Below are positions 25,162-34,043 of a stretch of DNA of 62,230 bases, one piece after another. The first letter of the stretch is position 1; each line of letters begins with the position of its first letter. Made by a program: the position numbers and the translations under genes. The notes beneath the pieces were generated by a model, which saw only the letters and a program-made list of their open reading frames with translations, was not told where the DNA came from and ran no database searches. This DNA is from DATKQI01 sp035532755 (GTDB taxonomy: Bacteria; Pseudomonadota; Alphaproteobacteria; Acetobacterales; Acetobacteraceae): NCBI GenBank assembly GCA_035532755.1, contig DATKQI010000095.1, forward strand, positions 1-62,230, written 5' to 3'.

Positions 25162-26234
25162 CGCCCGCTCCTGAAGCGCAAGGCGTAGACACTCGCGAAG
25201 CTCAGGTCGCGCGCCACGAAGATGCTGCACGAGGCACCCTGCGGCCGGGTGAGCGTGTCCGGGATTTGAATGGTCGATTGCAGCAGCGTGCTGACTGCCT
25301 GGTCGCCCGCACTCTGGAACTGGTAGAAATTGACGCTGCTGCCGCCGTACCCGCCGTTGCGGCCGGCAAGCGCATTTGTGGCGCCGAGTGCCGCCGCCTG
25401 GATGCCGGTATCCACGGTCGAGAGCAGCAGCGCGCCCTTGATCTTCTCCCAGAAATGCCGGTTCACCTGGCCGTCCAAACCGGTGCGGCCAAGCGCATCG
25501 GCGGCCGGACTGTCGAGTGCGATGCGGACGAAGTTCGGCGCGGGCGTCGTGATCTGCTGCCAGAGCACGAATTCGCGCGAGAGGCCGCTGACAATGCCCT
25601 TCTGCATGGTGCCGACCACCTTGGAGCCGGCATCGATCAGGACGGTGTGACCTCCCGCACTGTAGATATCCTGCGGAATGACTGCCGTAATCAGACCCGG
25701 ATAGGAGCTGTCCAGGGCGGTCTGCTGGATGCACGGGATGATGGTGCCCTGCGCGATCGTCAGCTCGGGATCCGGCAGGCGGGTCGCACTGGCGCCGCCC
25801 AGCCCGGTCGGCTGCAAGCGGGCGGACAAAGCGTCCTGCCTGCCCGCCGCGCGCGGCGGGCCTCCGGAGGCTGCCGCCGGCCGCCCCGCGCCATCGTCGT
25901 GCCGGATCATGTGCGCAAATTCCAGGGGCGAGGACGCCGCGGCCCCCGCTGTCGTCGGCATCGGTGGGAGCGGTGCGGTGTTCAGGGCTGGCATTGCCGA
26001 TGAGGCCGTCGGGTGGAAGGCCACCGGCTCCGTCTTGGCCCTGGGCACCGCCGGCGGCACCCACGGCTCGCCCGGAGCCGCTGCCATGGTCTGTGCCGGC
26101 ATTGGCGCCGGCCGATGGGCATCGAGCGCCCTGACCAGCGATGGAATCGCGATCAGAGCGCCGACCCCGGCCACCCCGAGCGTGATCACCTGCCATGGCC
26201 GGAGCGGCGGTTTGCTTCCCGTGATGGGGCTCAT
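25158..26234 (-). CDS. virB10: VirB10-type core channel protein
   Basis: The ATG at 26234 gives 358 residues. A short cytosolic start, one membrane span (VITLGVAGVGALIAIPSLV), a Pro/Ala-rich periplasmic linker, then a C-terminal beta-barrel domain with the family stretches LTIAQGTIIPCIQQTALDSS, YSAGGHTVLIDAGSKVVGTM and ALGATNALAGRNGG. The antenna/outer-membrane pore helix region lies near residues 280-310. It spans both membranes in complex with VirB7/VirB9. Start and stop overlap both neighbours by ATGA-type junctions. Confidence 0.95.
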   Translation of the reverse strand: MSPITGSKPPLRPWQVITLGVAGVGALIAIPSLVRALDAHRPAPMPAQTMAAAPGEPWVPPAVPRAKTEPVAFHPTASSAMPALNTAPLPPMPTTAGAAASSPLEFAHMIRHDDGAGRPAAASGGPPRAAGRQDALSARLQPTGLGGASATRLPDPELTIAQGTIIPCIQQTALDSSYPGLITAVIPQDIYSAGGHTVLIDAGSKVVGTMQKGIVSGLSREFVLWQQITTPAPNFVRIALDSPAADALGRTGLDGQVNRHFWEKIKGALLLSTVDTGIQAAALGATNALAGRNGGYGGSSVNFYQFQSAGDQAVSTLLQSTIQIPDTLTRPQGASCSIFVARDLSFASVYALRFRSGR

Positions 26235-26635
26235 TTCGCGGCCCTCAACACGCGCTCGACGTCGGGGCTGGTGGTGCCGGTGCCTGGATTTTGCCCGATC
26301 GGGTCGTAGTGATGGTTCGTGAGGCAGAGGACCGAATCGCCATCGCGCAGGCGGAACTCCGGTGCGGTCTGATGCACGGTGACGATGTGGGTTTGGGCGT
26401 TCACCGTGTAGTCGGCGGCGGCTTCCTTGCCATCCGGATTGATCACGAAAAACGCCGGGATTCGCATATTGCCGGGGAACCGGAAAAACGTGCTTTGCCC
26501 GTCGTCCCAGACGTCTGGCCGCGGAGAGGATGGATTCACCGACCATACCGGGCCCGCGCAGGCCGCAAGCTTTGGCCCCCCCGTTGCACAGGCACCAAGT
26601 GGAAGGACTACCAGCAGGAAGCGAATGGTCTTCAT
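26231..26635 (-). CDS. VirB9 C-terminal domain encoded alone as a lipoprotein
   Basis: This 134-residue protein begins with its own lipoprotein signal (MKTIRFLLVVLPLGACATGG; lipobox LGAC). After about 35 residues it becomes a VirB9/CagX C-terminal domain: VWDDGQSTFFRFPGNMRIPA, FFVINPDGKEAAADYTV and FRLRDGDSVLCLTNHH. In known systems that domain pairs with the lipoprotein VirB7 at the outer membrane. Here no separate virB7 is seen, and this protein carries the lipid anchor itself. It has its own site (GAGGTT before ATG) and is 8 bp after the gene for the N-terminal half. A frameshifted virB9 is unlikely because a complete signal peptide starts it. Confidence 0.8.
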   Translation of the reverse strand: MKTIRFLLVVLPLGACATGGPKLAACAGPVWSVNPSSPRPDVWDDGQSTFFRFPGNMRIPAFFVINPDGKEAAADYTVNAQTHIVTVHQTAPEFRLRDGDSVLCLTNHHYDPIGQNPGTGTTSPDVERVLRAAK

Positions 26636-26643
26636 GACGAACC

Positions 26644-27198
26644 TCAGCGGCCAAGCAGCCCGAGGGGACCGCGCGCGGTGTAATCGGTGTTGATTCGAGG
26701 GGGTGCAGGCGGCTGATCGAGTTCGGCCCTGATCGCGGCCTGCTGCCGCGCCGCTGCGGCCTTCTGCGCTGCGGCTGCGCGCGCTCTGGCGGCTGCCCCG
26801 GGGTCGGTCACGATGACCGCGATCGGCTGGGTGCCGGTCGCGTCTGCCGTGGCATCCAGCTCGAATTTATAGATCCGCTCGCCATCACCGACGCGCGCGT
26901 AAACGAATAGCGGCCCGGCAGACATCGGAGCCTTTGGCTTGAAGGTCACGGAGTTCGCCACGATGACCGGCGGCAGCATGTCGGCGGTATCGGACAGCGT
27001 GACATCGGTCACGGTCTCGCTCTGGGGCAATTGCACGAGCAACGCCTTTCCGACCGCCGCATGCAGCGCGATCACGTCCTCTGCCCGATACGGGGCGGTC
27101 TGCACGCGTGCGTCCTGCGGACCGCCCTTCGGCGTGGTGAGGGCGTATGCAGCGCCAGGAACAACCGCCAGCATGATGCCAAGCAGCACGGCTCTCAT
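26644..27198 (-). CDS. VirB9 N-terminal domain encoded alone
   Basis: I take the ATG at 27198, which overlaps the virB8 stop, over an upstream GTG at 27207. The 184-residue product has a Sec signal (AVLLGIMLAVVPGAAYA) and then the N-terminal VirB9 fold: RVQTAPYRAEDVIALHAAVG, VTDVTLSDTADM and PLFVYARVGDGERIYKFEL. It stops after an Ala/Arg-rich helix (about 130-155), where a normal VirB9 would run on into its outer-membrane domain. The next gene encodes that missing domain, so the VirB9 function appears split in two polypeptides. Confidence 0.8.
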   Translation of the reverse strand: MRAVLLGIMLAVVPGAAYALTTPKGGPQDARVQTAPYRAEDVIALHAAVGKALLVQLPQSETVTDVTLSDTADMLPPVIVANSVTFKPKAPMSAGPLFVYARVGDGERIYKFELDATADATGTQPIAVIVTDPGAAARARAAAAQKAAAARQQAAIRAELDQPPAPPRINTDYTARGPLGLLGR

Positions 27199-27938
27199 TG
27201 GCGACACTCCGCCAGGTCCGTGGTCCGTGGCGCCTCAGGCTCCGGCCGGGGGTAGCTGGTGATGACGATGCCGGCCGGGTTGAAGGTGACGCGCTGCGTG
27301 ACCGGAACCGAGGCGACCGGCCGGTAGGCGAACAGCACCGACATTCGCTGGCACGTATCCGGGTGCCCCTCCTCGGTCACCCGGGCCGCAAAGCGGATCT
27401 GATAGCGGCCAGAGCTGTAATCCGGAGCGTGCTCCAGATACGCACCGCTGATCCGGCGCACGCTGATGATGGTTTTCTTGCCCAGCGTGTTGACCGGCGC
27501 GTTCGGGTTTTTCGGGTTGACGGCGGACTGGTATTGCGCGCGCACCGCCGGGGCGGACATGCCGCTGACCACCTGATAATCGTATGGCGCCTCTGCGAAA
27601 TTGTAGTGCTCGCGGTGCCGCACGTACTCCCACAACTCAGCCTCGATCGCAGCCTGCTGCGTGCTGCGCGGCAACGCCGACATTGACGCCGAGGTATCGA
27701 CGACACCGTCCTTGTGGACATCGATGAACACCGGAACGATTTGCTTCAGCGGCAGGGCCATATACAGGGCTGCCGCCTCCATGAAGCAGATCGCCCCAAG
27801 CCCCGCCGCGAGCCGTCCGTAGTTCCTCGCGCGCTGCACGGCGTGGCGCGCACGCTCGGCCTGGAACGAAAGCGTCTGGTGGTAGTGCTTTTCTATTGCC
27901 GACGTCGGAACCGGGACAGCGAGTTCATTGATGTCCAT
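27195..27938 (-). CDS. virB8: VirB8-type inner-membrane assembly protein
   Basis: From the ATG at 27938, one base after virB6, this encodes 247 residues. A cytosolic N-terminus is followed by one membrane span (GLGAICFMEAAALYMALPL) and a periplasmic NTF2-like domain with VPVFIDVHKDGVVDT, HREHYNFAEAPYDYQVVSGM and ARVTEEGHPDTCQRMSVLFA. It nucleates assembly of the secretion channel. The C-terminal tail ends EAPRTTDLAECRQ. Confidence 0.93.
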   Translation of the reverse strand: MDINELAVPVPTSAIEKHYHQTLSFQAERARHAVQRARNYGRLAAGLGAICFMEAAALYMALPLKQIVPVFIDVHKDGVVDTSASMSALPRSTQQAAIEAELWEYVRHREHYNFAEAPYDYQVVSGMSAPAVRAQYQSAVNPKNPNAPVNTLGKKTIISVRRISGAYLEHAPDYSSGRYQIRFAARVTEEGHPDTCQRMSVLFAYRPVASVPVTQRVTFNPAGIVITSYPRPEPEAPRTTDLAECRQ

Positions 27939-27939
27939 G

Positions 27940-28806
27940 TCAGCTGACCCACGCAGCCATGCGGGCGGGTGCGGCAACAACCGATGATACGACGTTCATG
28001 GAAACGCCACCCCCGATATACGCCGCCACGCTCGGCACCAGCACAGCCATCAGCCCTGAAATGCCGGCAAACGCTGCGATATTGATGAGCGTCATGATTT
28101 GCTCTTCGATGCCGGAGCCCGGTGTGCGCTGCGCTTGCAGGATATAGGCCGTATTCCCCGCAATCAGGACTTGCAGAAGAACCGCAACCATAAGCTGCAG
28201 TACCAGCAGGCCGATAAGCTTGCTGACCCATCGCTCGGTGATGGGGCGGGTTGCGGCGAACAGCAACCCGATGAGCACGAATGGGCCCACGCAGATGACC
28301 AGCCCGGTCATGAAGCTGGCGAGTTCCCAGATCACGAACGCAATCCCGATGGCGGTTACGTCAAACACAACTGCGACCGCCACCTCAATCCGAGTGCCGA
28401 TCTGAAAGACACCCGTTGCCTGCTGGAGAATCGCGGCCGCGAAGTGGTCCGTTGCTGACAAGAGAGCGTCGAATTGCTGCGCGCCGGCCTGCGGGCCAGA
28501 CGCTCCGTTGACCACATGGGCGATCCAGTTTGGCAACGTGGTCAGGAATGGCGTCTGCACGTACGCTGCGTAGTAGCCGGCCGTCAGCAGCAGCCCAACG
28601 CACGCCGCGCGCAGCATGTTGGTCAGGCCCCGCCAGTAATCATAGCGGCGGAAGGCAATGAGCGCACCCTGGACAATGATGAAGATCACCAGAGCCGCGC
28701 CGAGTTCCTGGGCACATGCCGCCAGTCCCGTTGTGATCACGCGTGAGACTGCGGTGTTCAACCCGGTGTCGAACTGCTGCGCAAATGGTGCGAAGAGCTG
28801 AATCAT
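27940..28806 (-). CDS. virB6: VirB6-type polytopic inner-membrane protein
   Basis: The ATG at 28806 gives 288 residues with at least five hydrophobic spans: LGAALVIFIIVQGALIAF, ACVGLLLTAGYYAAYV, IGIAFVIWELASFMTGL, ICVGPFVLIGLLFAA and LVLQLMVAVLLQVLIAG. A periplasmic loop with NWIAHVVNGASGPQA lies between early spans. The TrbL/VirB6 signature region ERWVSKLIGLL is present. It forms part of the inner-membrane DNA path. Confidence 0.9.
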   Translation of the reverse strand: MIQLFAPFAQQFDTGLNTAVSRVITTGLAACAQELGAALVIFIIVQGALIAFRRYDYWRGLTNMLRAACVGLLLTAGYYAAYVQTPFLTTLPNWIAHVVNGASGPQAGAQQFDALLSATDHFAAAILQQATGVFQIGTRIEVAVAVVFDVTAIGIAFVIWELASFMTGLVICVGPFVLIGLLFAATRPITERWVSKLIGLLVLQLMVAVLLQVLIAGNTAYILQAQRTPGSGIEEQIMTLINIAAFAGISGLMAVLVPSVAAYIGGGVSMNVVSSVVAAPARMAAWVS

Positions 28807-29171
28807 GGGTTCAGCGCGAAGGAGGCTCGAATCGCGGAGCAGTAGGGTAGCATGAGGCCCTTTCCGGCTTGGCACTGCACCCAGGCGTCATCGCGTGCCA
28901 CGCGGTTCGCGGCCCAGTACTTCGGATCGTACATGTAGTTGAGGCCGGAGTTGGGATCACCCTTGCCGAACATGACGCCGGCCGCCGCTGCTTCGGCATT
29001 GTTGCAGTCCGGCAGATTGGCGAACCGCGCGTCGCTCTCACAGAGCTGAACGGTTGCCTTTCGCGCGGCGTCGTGCGCCTTGTACCACGGCACGTCGTGA
29101 AGCACCCGAGCTTCGGCATGCGCCGCAGCGAGCGACGCCAGCGCCACAACAGCAAACAGGATACGCCTCAC
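28803..29171 (-). CDS. EexN-like periplasmic protein between virB5 and virB6
   Basis: This 122-residue protein has a Sec signal (ILFAVVALASLAAAHAEA) and four cysteines in the mature part. The stretch WYKAHDAARKATVQLCESDA followed by LPDCNNAEAA resembles the EexN entry-exclusion pattern (Cys, about 12 residues, Asp-Cys-x-Asn-Ala), and PYCSAIRA partly repeats it. Unlike typical EexN it has no lipobox. The place between virB5 and virB6 is where eex genes sit in related systems. Its role would be to block redundant entry of the same plasmid. The assignment is by pattern only. Confidence 0.55.
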   Translation of the reverse strand: MRRILFAVVALASLAAAHAEARVLHDVPWYKAHDAARKATVQLCESDARFANLPDCNNAEAAAAGVMFGKGDPNSGLNYMYDPKYWAANRVARDDAWVQCQAGKGLMLPYCSAIRASFALNP

Positions 29172-29851
29172 TGGCCCGCTCCGATCGGCTGCGTGTCGTT
29201 GAAAAGCTGGTCGGCGTCCTCCCGCTGCTTCTGGATGACCTCCTGCTCTTCGGCCTGTTGCTGGGTGCGAGCCAGGGTCGAGAGCAGGGATGCCTCCGTC
29301 GTCTGCGTCGAGACAAAATTCTGCTCGGACTGGATGCGCGCGCCGATGGCCGAGACCTCGGTGACGTCTTGGGCGTTCGCGAGCTGGCTTTGCAGATCAG
29401 CAAGCCCGGCCTGCCGCTGCTGAAGGCTCTGCAGCATGGTTTCGGCAAGCGCCTGGACGCCCGCATTGGAAGCTGCGGAACGGTTGATCCACTGCGCGGT
29501 CCAGTCGCTGCCGCTGGGCCGGTATGCCTGGTTCTGCTGTTCTATCTGATTGATCAGCGCGCCGAGCTGTGATCCGCCACCATTGCCCGAGAGGATGCCC
29601 GTCAGCTGGCTTCCGGCAGGAAGCGGGTTGCGGACAGCGGGCGTGAACAGCTCGGGTGCCATGCCGAGCACGCCCGTCGGATGCGCGAGCGACCCATAAA
29701 CCGCCTGGAGTTGGGAATATTGCTGTTGCAGGATCTGGATCTCCTGCACGAGATGCTGGATCGAGGTCATATCGATGACCGGCAGCGCCGCACGGGCAGA
29801 ACCCGCGCCGAGGAAGGCGGCCAGAAGCCCGGCAAGCCGCATGCACCTCAT
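29168..29851 (-). CDS. virB5: VirB5-type minor pilin
   Basis: From the ATG at 29851, after AAGGAGAG, this encodes 227 residues. A Sec signal (LAGLLAAFLGAGSARA) precedes a mostly helical protein (HLVQEIQILQQQYSQLQAVYG; QQRQAGLADLQSQLANAQDV; TLARTQQQAEEQEVIQKQ), the coiled TrbJ/VirB5 pattern. It is found at pilus tips and helps recipient contact. It overlaps virB4 and the EexN-like gene at ATGA junctions. Confidence 0.88.
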   Translation of the reverse strand: MRCMRLAGLLAAFLGAGSARAALPVIDMTSIQHLVQEIQILQQQYSQLQAVYGSLAHPTGVLGMAPELFTPAVRNPLPAGSQLTGILSGNGGGSQLGALINQIEQQNQAYRPSGSDWTAQWINRSAASNAGVQALAETMLQSLQQRQAGLADLQSQLANAQDVTEVSAIGARIQSEQNFVSTQTTEASLLSTLARTQQQAEEQEVIQKQREDADQLFNDTQPIGAGQ

Positions 29852-32292
29852 GATCTCTCTCCTTGTCCGCGGGATTCCTGGCGCAGCACGTCCCGCACCC
29901 GGCTGAGGAAGACCGGTAGCCAATCCTCGGGATCGTCGCCGTGCTGCGCGCGGATCTGGTCGAGCACCCGCACCGTCGCGGCGCGGCCGGACAGCACAGC
30001 GATCTCATCCGCCATGCCGGCGAGCTCCGTCTGCAGGATGACCGATCCGGCTTCGCGCTTCAGCAGGACCGACCGCACCGGCAGCGCTGGCATTTCTTCC
30101 ACCACGGCGCGCAGCTCGGCATCGGTGCAGCCGAGCCCGGCGAGATAGGCCTCCCGGTCAACTGACTGCTGCGGGAACAGAAACCGCGTCTGGCACTGCG
30201 CCACGAGCGACGGCCCGACCGGACTTTGCAGAATGTGTTCGGGCTGCTGCGCGGCGAGAAAAAGTGCCCCCTCCTGCTTGCGCAGGGTGAGGGCGAAATC
30301 CTCGAACATCGCCGCGAAAAACCGGTCGCGCAGGTAGAACCGCGCCTCATCCGCCATCACCACCACGCGGCGGCCGTCGAGCAGCGCGCTGATGCGATGC
30401 AGCAGGTAAGCCCCCACCGCGGGGCAGGCCTCGTGTTCGAGCAGCCGCGTCATATCGACGCCCGCCAGCGTGGCATCAAGGCGCAGCTCATCCTGCCCGC
30501 CATCGAAGACCCAGCCCAGCGCACCGCCCCGGCACCAGCGATCCAGGCGGGCGCCGGCGCCCGTGGCGTCCGTGACCCCCATGAACTGGCGCACGCCGGC
30601 CAGGGACCGAAGCGATGGCTCCAGCGCCATGACGCGGGCGACGCCGCGCGACAGGCGCTTCTTCTCGTCCGGCAAGAGTGCAGCGCCGTCGTCCAGCCGG
30701 ATCAGCCCCTCGATCCACTCTGCCAGGAAGGCGCGGTCGGCCGGCGCATCCGTGAGGGCGCGAAGCGGCGCAAGCCCGGAGTCCTCGCCCGCCCGGAGCG
30801 GCAGGTACCGGCCTCCCATGGCGCGAATGGCGATCTCGTTGCCCCGGTCCTTGTCGAGCAGGAACACCAGGCCGTTGCCGACGGCTTGCGTCAGGCCGAT
30901 CGCCAGCCAGGCCATGAAGAGCGTCTTGCCGGCGCCGGTCTTGCCGATAAGCAGGGTGTGCCCGACGTCGCCGACATGCGGCTCATAGTCGAAAGCGGTC
31001 CCAGCCGTCGTGCGGAAGCGGAGGATCGGCCGATCCCAGTAGGCTGTTCCACTCGCACAGCCCTCGGGGAAGCCGTCCAGCGAGGCGAACGCGGTCAGGT
31101 TGCGGGTGCTGATCCGGCCGGGCCGCGTCCGGAGCCAATCGGCCGCCCCGGGAAGCTGCGACCAGTACGCCGCAAAGCAGCCACGGCTTTCCGGTACAGG
31201 GACGATGCCCGCCTGGGTCAGCCGCTTTTTCGCGTCGGCGGAGGCCTGCTCCAGCGCGGGCCCGTCCAGGGCGAACACCGTGTAGGTGATCTGGTGCTCG
31301 CCACGCACGCTGTCGCCGCGCGCAACTTCGTCCTGTGCCGCGGCAAGCTGCTCGAGTTGGGAGACCGCGGCGTCCATCGCGTTCTCCATCCGGATTTTCT
31401 TGAAGTGCAGCGCCGACTGCGCCTGCGAGCGGGAGAGGAACCGGAAGCTCTGCGCGAGGACACAGGGATAATCCACCGCGAGCAGGGCGGAGAGTTGGCT
31501 GGTGATGGTGCGCTCCGGATAGTCCCGGAACCCGAAGACCCGGCCGTAATAGGGGGTGCCGGCCGGTTGAACCTCGATGCCGCGCCGGCCGCACACCACC
31601 CGGCTTGTGTAGATCGCGGACCCGAGCCGCCCGGACGTCACCGGGACCAGCGCGTGCCGAGCGGTGAGGATGAGCTGCAGCGCCTCGCCGATCTCCGAAT
31701 AGGCGAAGCCGCCTTGCTCACGCAGCCCGAGGCGCTGCGCGCCGGCCTGGCGCAGATAGGCCAGCACGATGAACGTGGCGTCCTCGAGTTGCGAGAGCGC
31801 GGAGTCGCTGGCTTGCCCGGCCCGGCGCAGTCGGCGCCCGATGACCGGCAACTCCGTCAGCCGGGAGCGCACCTGCCCGGCTGACTGCATGCGGGGGCTG
31901 ACCACAACCGAGAGAAGCCAGTCATTGCGCCACAGGCCGGACAGGGCGTTCTGCGCGTAAGCATCGAAGAACCGGCGGGCGAAGCCATGCCGCGGCGGAT
32001 CCCGGTGCGGACGGTCCTGCCGCGCATGGCGCACGAAATGAACGCCGAGGGTCAGGTTATCATCGGCGATTGCGCGCATCAGGGTGTTGAGCTGGCGTCG
32101 GCGTGCGTTCCGGATCCCGGTGTCCTCCAGTTCGAAGGGGAAGCCGGAAAGCCGGATCATGGCCATGACCGAGCCGTCCTCGAGCAGCACGGTCCCGGGG
32201 CTGACGTGCCCGACATACGGGAGGAACGACTCTGCCGGCCGCTCCCAGGCGCCGTTGTCGAAGCGATCCGGGGCACCGGCATCAAATGGCAT
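29848..32292 (-). CDS. virB4: VirB4-type secretion ATPase
   Basis: This 814-residue protein matches the usual VirB4/TrbE length. It has the CagE/TrbE/VirB N-terminal region (FFDAYAQNALSGLWRNDWL), Walker A LIGKTGAGKTLFMAWLAIGL and Walker B RRVVVMADEARFYLRD, followed by FLAAQQPEHILQSPVGPSLV. It energises pilus assembly and substrate transfer at the inner membrane. No fused VirB3 domain is seen, as virB3 is a separate gene overlapping its start by 11 bp. Confidence 0.95.
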   Translation of the reverse strand: MPFDAGAPDRFDNGAWERPAESFLPYVGHVSPGTVLLEDGSVMAMIRLSGFPFELEDTGIRNARRRQLNTLMRAIADDNLTLGVHFVRHARQDRPHRDPPRHGFARRFFDAYAQNALSGLWRNDWLLSVVVSPRMQSAGQVRSRLTELPVIGRRLRRAGQASDSALSQLEDATFIVLAYLRQAGAQRLGLREQGGFAYSEIGEALQLILTARHALVPVTSGRLGSAIYTSRVVCGRRGIEVQPAGTPYYGRVFGFRDYPERTITSQLSALLAVDYPCVLAQSFRFLSRSQAQSALHFKKIRMENAMDAAVSQLEQLAAAQDEVARGDSVRGEHQITYTVFALDGPALEQASADAKKRLTQAGIVPVPESRGCFAAYWSQLPGAADWLRTRPGRISTRNLTAFASLDGFPEGCASGTAYWDRPILRFRTTAGTAFDYEPHVGDVGHTLLIGKTGAGKTLFMAWLAIGLTQAVGNGLVFLLDKDRGNEIAIRAMGGRYLPLRAGEDSGLAPLRALTDAPADRAFLAEWIEGLIRLDDGAALLPDEKKRLSRGVARVMALEPSLRSLAGVRQFMGVTDATGAGARLDRWCRGGALGWVFDGGQDELRLDATLAGVDMTRLLEHEACPAVGAYLLHRISALLDGRRVVVMADEARFYLRDRFFAAMFEDFALTLRKQEGALFLAAQQPEHILQSPVGPSLVAQCQTRFLFPQQSVDREAYLAGLGCTDAELRAVVEEMPALPVRSVLLKREAGSVILQTELAGMADEIAVLSGRAATVRVLDQIRAQHGDDPEDWLPVFLSRVRDVLRQESRGQGERS

Positions 32293-32623
32293 CGGCCATC
32301 TCCCGCTGCTCGCGGAGACGGGCGGGAAACGGGGCGACGGACGCGCCGCCCCACAGATAGCTGTCGAACGTCACCGCGGACGTCCGCAGCCAGACGAAGA
32401 AAACACGTACGCCGTTGTAGTCCGTGCGCACCAGAACCGCGGCGAGGAACCAGAACGGAAGCACGGCAAAGCCCCAGAAGGGGGTATGCAGTTCGGTGTC
32501 GATCGCGAAGAACGCACTGCCGAAGATGACCGCGAGTTCCATGGGAATGCCGAACATCAGCGCAGGACGCGTGTCGGCCACATGCAGCGGCTCGGCTTCG
32601 AGCGGTTCCGGCGCCGGCCTCAT
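32282..32623 (-). CDS. virB3: VirB3-type inner-membrane protein
   Basis: From the ATG at 32623 (overlapping the virB2 stop) this gives 113 residues. The stretch PALMFGIPMELAVIFGSAFF and a second hydrophobic segment GFAVLPFWFLAAVLV give the double-span VirB3/TrbD profile, followed by a soluble tail. It supports VirB4 and pilus assembly. Confidence 0.88.
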   Translation of the reverse strand: MRPAPEPLEAEPLHVADTRPALMFGIPMELAVIFGSAFFAIDTELHTPFWGFAVLPFWFLAAVLVRTDYNGVRVFFVWLRTSAVTFDSYLWGGASVAPFPARLREQREMADAI

Positions 32624-32901
32624 TGCAGGTAGCCGAGGATGGTGTTCGCGTTGAACATGATCCAAATGCCCGCGCAGACCGCAACGATGGTTACGAAGTG
32701 GAACCGCAGAAAGAACAGCGAGGCCCCGACGGCGATGATCGCCAGCACCGCGATGTTCGTGATCACGCTGCCCTGCAGCCAGTTCACGACACCGCTCAGG
32801 AGACCGCCGCCACCACCACCGATCGCCTGGGCATGCGCGGCCACCGGAGCGAGCGAAAGGGCGATCGCGAGTGCCGTTGCGCGCCGTTGATGGATCGTCA
32901 T
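32620..32901 (-). CDS. virB2: VirB2-type pilin
   Basis: This 93-residue precursor has a signal peptide (RRATALAIALSLAPVAAHAQ) and a mature part of two hydrophobic helices (GVVNWLQGSVITNIAVLAII; LRFHFVTIVAVCAGIWIM) preceded by a glycine run. That is the VirB2/TrbC pilin form. It overlaps virB1 and virB3 at ATGA junctions. Confidence 0.9.
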   Translation of the reverse strand: MTIHQRRATALAIALSLAPVAAHAQAIGGGGGGLLSGVVNWLQGSVITNIAVLAIIAVGASLFFLRFHFVTIVAVCAGIWIMFNANTILGYLQ

Positions 32902-33578
32902 CGACTCGGGTCCTTGCTGATGTGGCCTTCGCTCACGGCGGGATCGGCCAGGTTCACCGCCGGGTCTCGGTCGGCCGAAACATGCCAGCCCGCGTTTGCA
33001 GGACAGGCTCTGTCACCGGCAGAGAAGTGCCATCCGTCCGGATCGCAGCGCCGGGTAGGCTGAGAAGGGGAGCGGGGTGGGAGCACGAAAGGCACGATGC
33101 CAGGCAGGCGCAGCGCGGGGATCACCCGGCGTGCTGCGGCGAGGACCAACGGTGCATACGTATCGAGCCCGGCATCGGGGGAGCCGGTGTTGTACTCGGA
33201 TATCGCATGCAGGATGGCGGATTGCCGCTGCGCCGCAGTCGCACCGCCCTGGTAGCCGCCGAGCAGGATGTGAGCACCTGCGCGCATGGAAGCACACGGC
33301 TCGAACGCCGTAGCCACCGTCAGGCGGGTGCGCGCCAAATTCGTGGCGTTGATTTGCAGCAGGCCCAAATCCGGCTGATGCCCCTCTGCGATCAGCCGCG
33401 ACGCAGTTCGCACCGCCGCCGCTTTGTTCGCAGGCAGAATCGTCTCGCCCGTGCGATTATCGTGGATCGCCAGCGGGTTCCAATGACTCTCGGCATAGGC
33501 CACGGACAGTAGCACATCGGGCGATACGTGCGGCGCGCACGACAGCGCCAGAGCCAAGGCAGTGACCGCGGTCAGCAT
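32898..33578 (-). CDS. virB1: VirB1-type lytic transglycosylase
   Basis: This 226-residue protein has a short hydrophobic start (LTAVTALALALSCAP) and the SLT domain: SVAYAESHWNPLAIHDN with the catalytic Glu, DLGLLQINATNLARTRL, and AISEYNTGSPDAG. The C-terminal 60 residues (RCDPDGWHFSAGDRACPANA onward) are a Cys/Trp-containing tail like the processed part of Agrobacterium VirB1. It opens the peptidoglycan for channel assembly and is the first virB gene. Confidence 0.92.
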   Translation of the reverse strand: MLTAVTALALALSCAPHVSPDVLLSVAYAESHWNPLAIHDNRTGETILPANKAAAVRTASRLIAEGHQPDLGLLQINATNLARTRLTVATAFEPCASMRAGAHILLGGYQGGATAAQRQSAILHAISEYNTGSPDAGLDTYAPLVLAAARRVIPALRLPGIVPFVLPPRSPSQPTRRCDPDGWHFSAGDRACPANAGWHVSADRDPAVNLADPAVSEGHISKDPSR

Positions 33579-33716
33579 GAGGCGTGGCTCGCGGTTTCCA
33601 ACTGGTGGGCAAGCTGTGACGTTCGGGTCGCGGTTGCCACACGGCGGCTTCGAACTGTCGCGTTGTCGTGGATCGGGTGCGGCGGCCGCTCCGTGTCCGG
33701 GGAATTTGAGAGAGAC

Positions 33717-34043
33717 CTACTCTCTCGTGCCCCCATCGATCGCGAGAATACCTCGGAATCGCCCCAACTCCGGGGCGCCGGCCCGATAAATGACGACCGG
33801 GCCCGGAAAATCGTACCGCCATGCAAGCTGAAGCACGGCATCCGCGGTTCGAAAGCACCGCTCTTCTGCGCCGCGCCACACACGGAAGATATGATAGCCC
33901 AACTTCCAGCTGAGTCGCAGGTACGCGACGAATTCGGGATTGCCCGAGCTCTGCCTGACCACCGCCACGACGTTTTGGATCTGGCCGCCGTCACGCAGGC
34001 CGCTGCGCAGCTCCATCTCCCGTATCCCTGTCTCTTTGGCCAC
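33717..34043 (-). CDS. Small hypothetical protein upstream of virB1
   Basis: The likely start is GTG at 34043, which has GGAGAGG at suitable distance. The 108-residue product (VAKETGIREMELRSGLRDGG; RLSWKLGYHIFRVWRGAEER; ADAVLQLAWRYDFPGPVVIY) has a regular amphipathic pattern unlike the surrounding noise frames. I do not recognise the family. It could be a regulator or the first gene of the transfer operon. Confidence 0.5.
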   Translation of the reverse strand: MAKETGIREMELRSGLRDGGQIQNVVAVVRQSSGNPEFVAYLRLSWKLGYHIFRVWRGAEERCFRTADAVLQLAWRYDFPGPVVIYRAGAPELGRFRGILAIDGGTRE

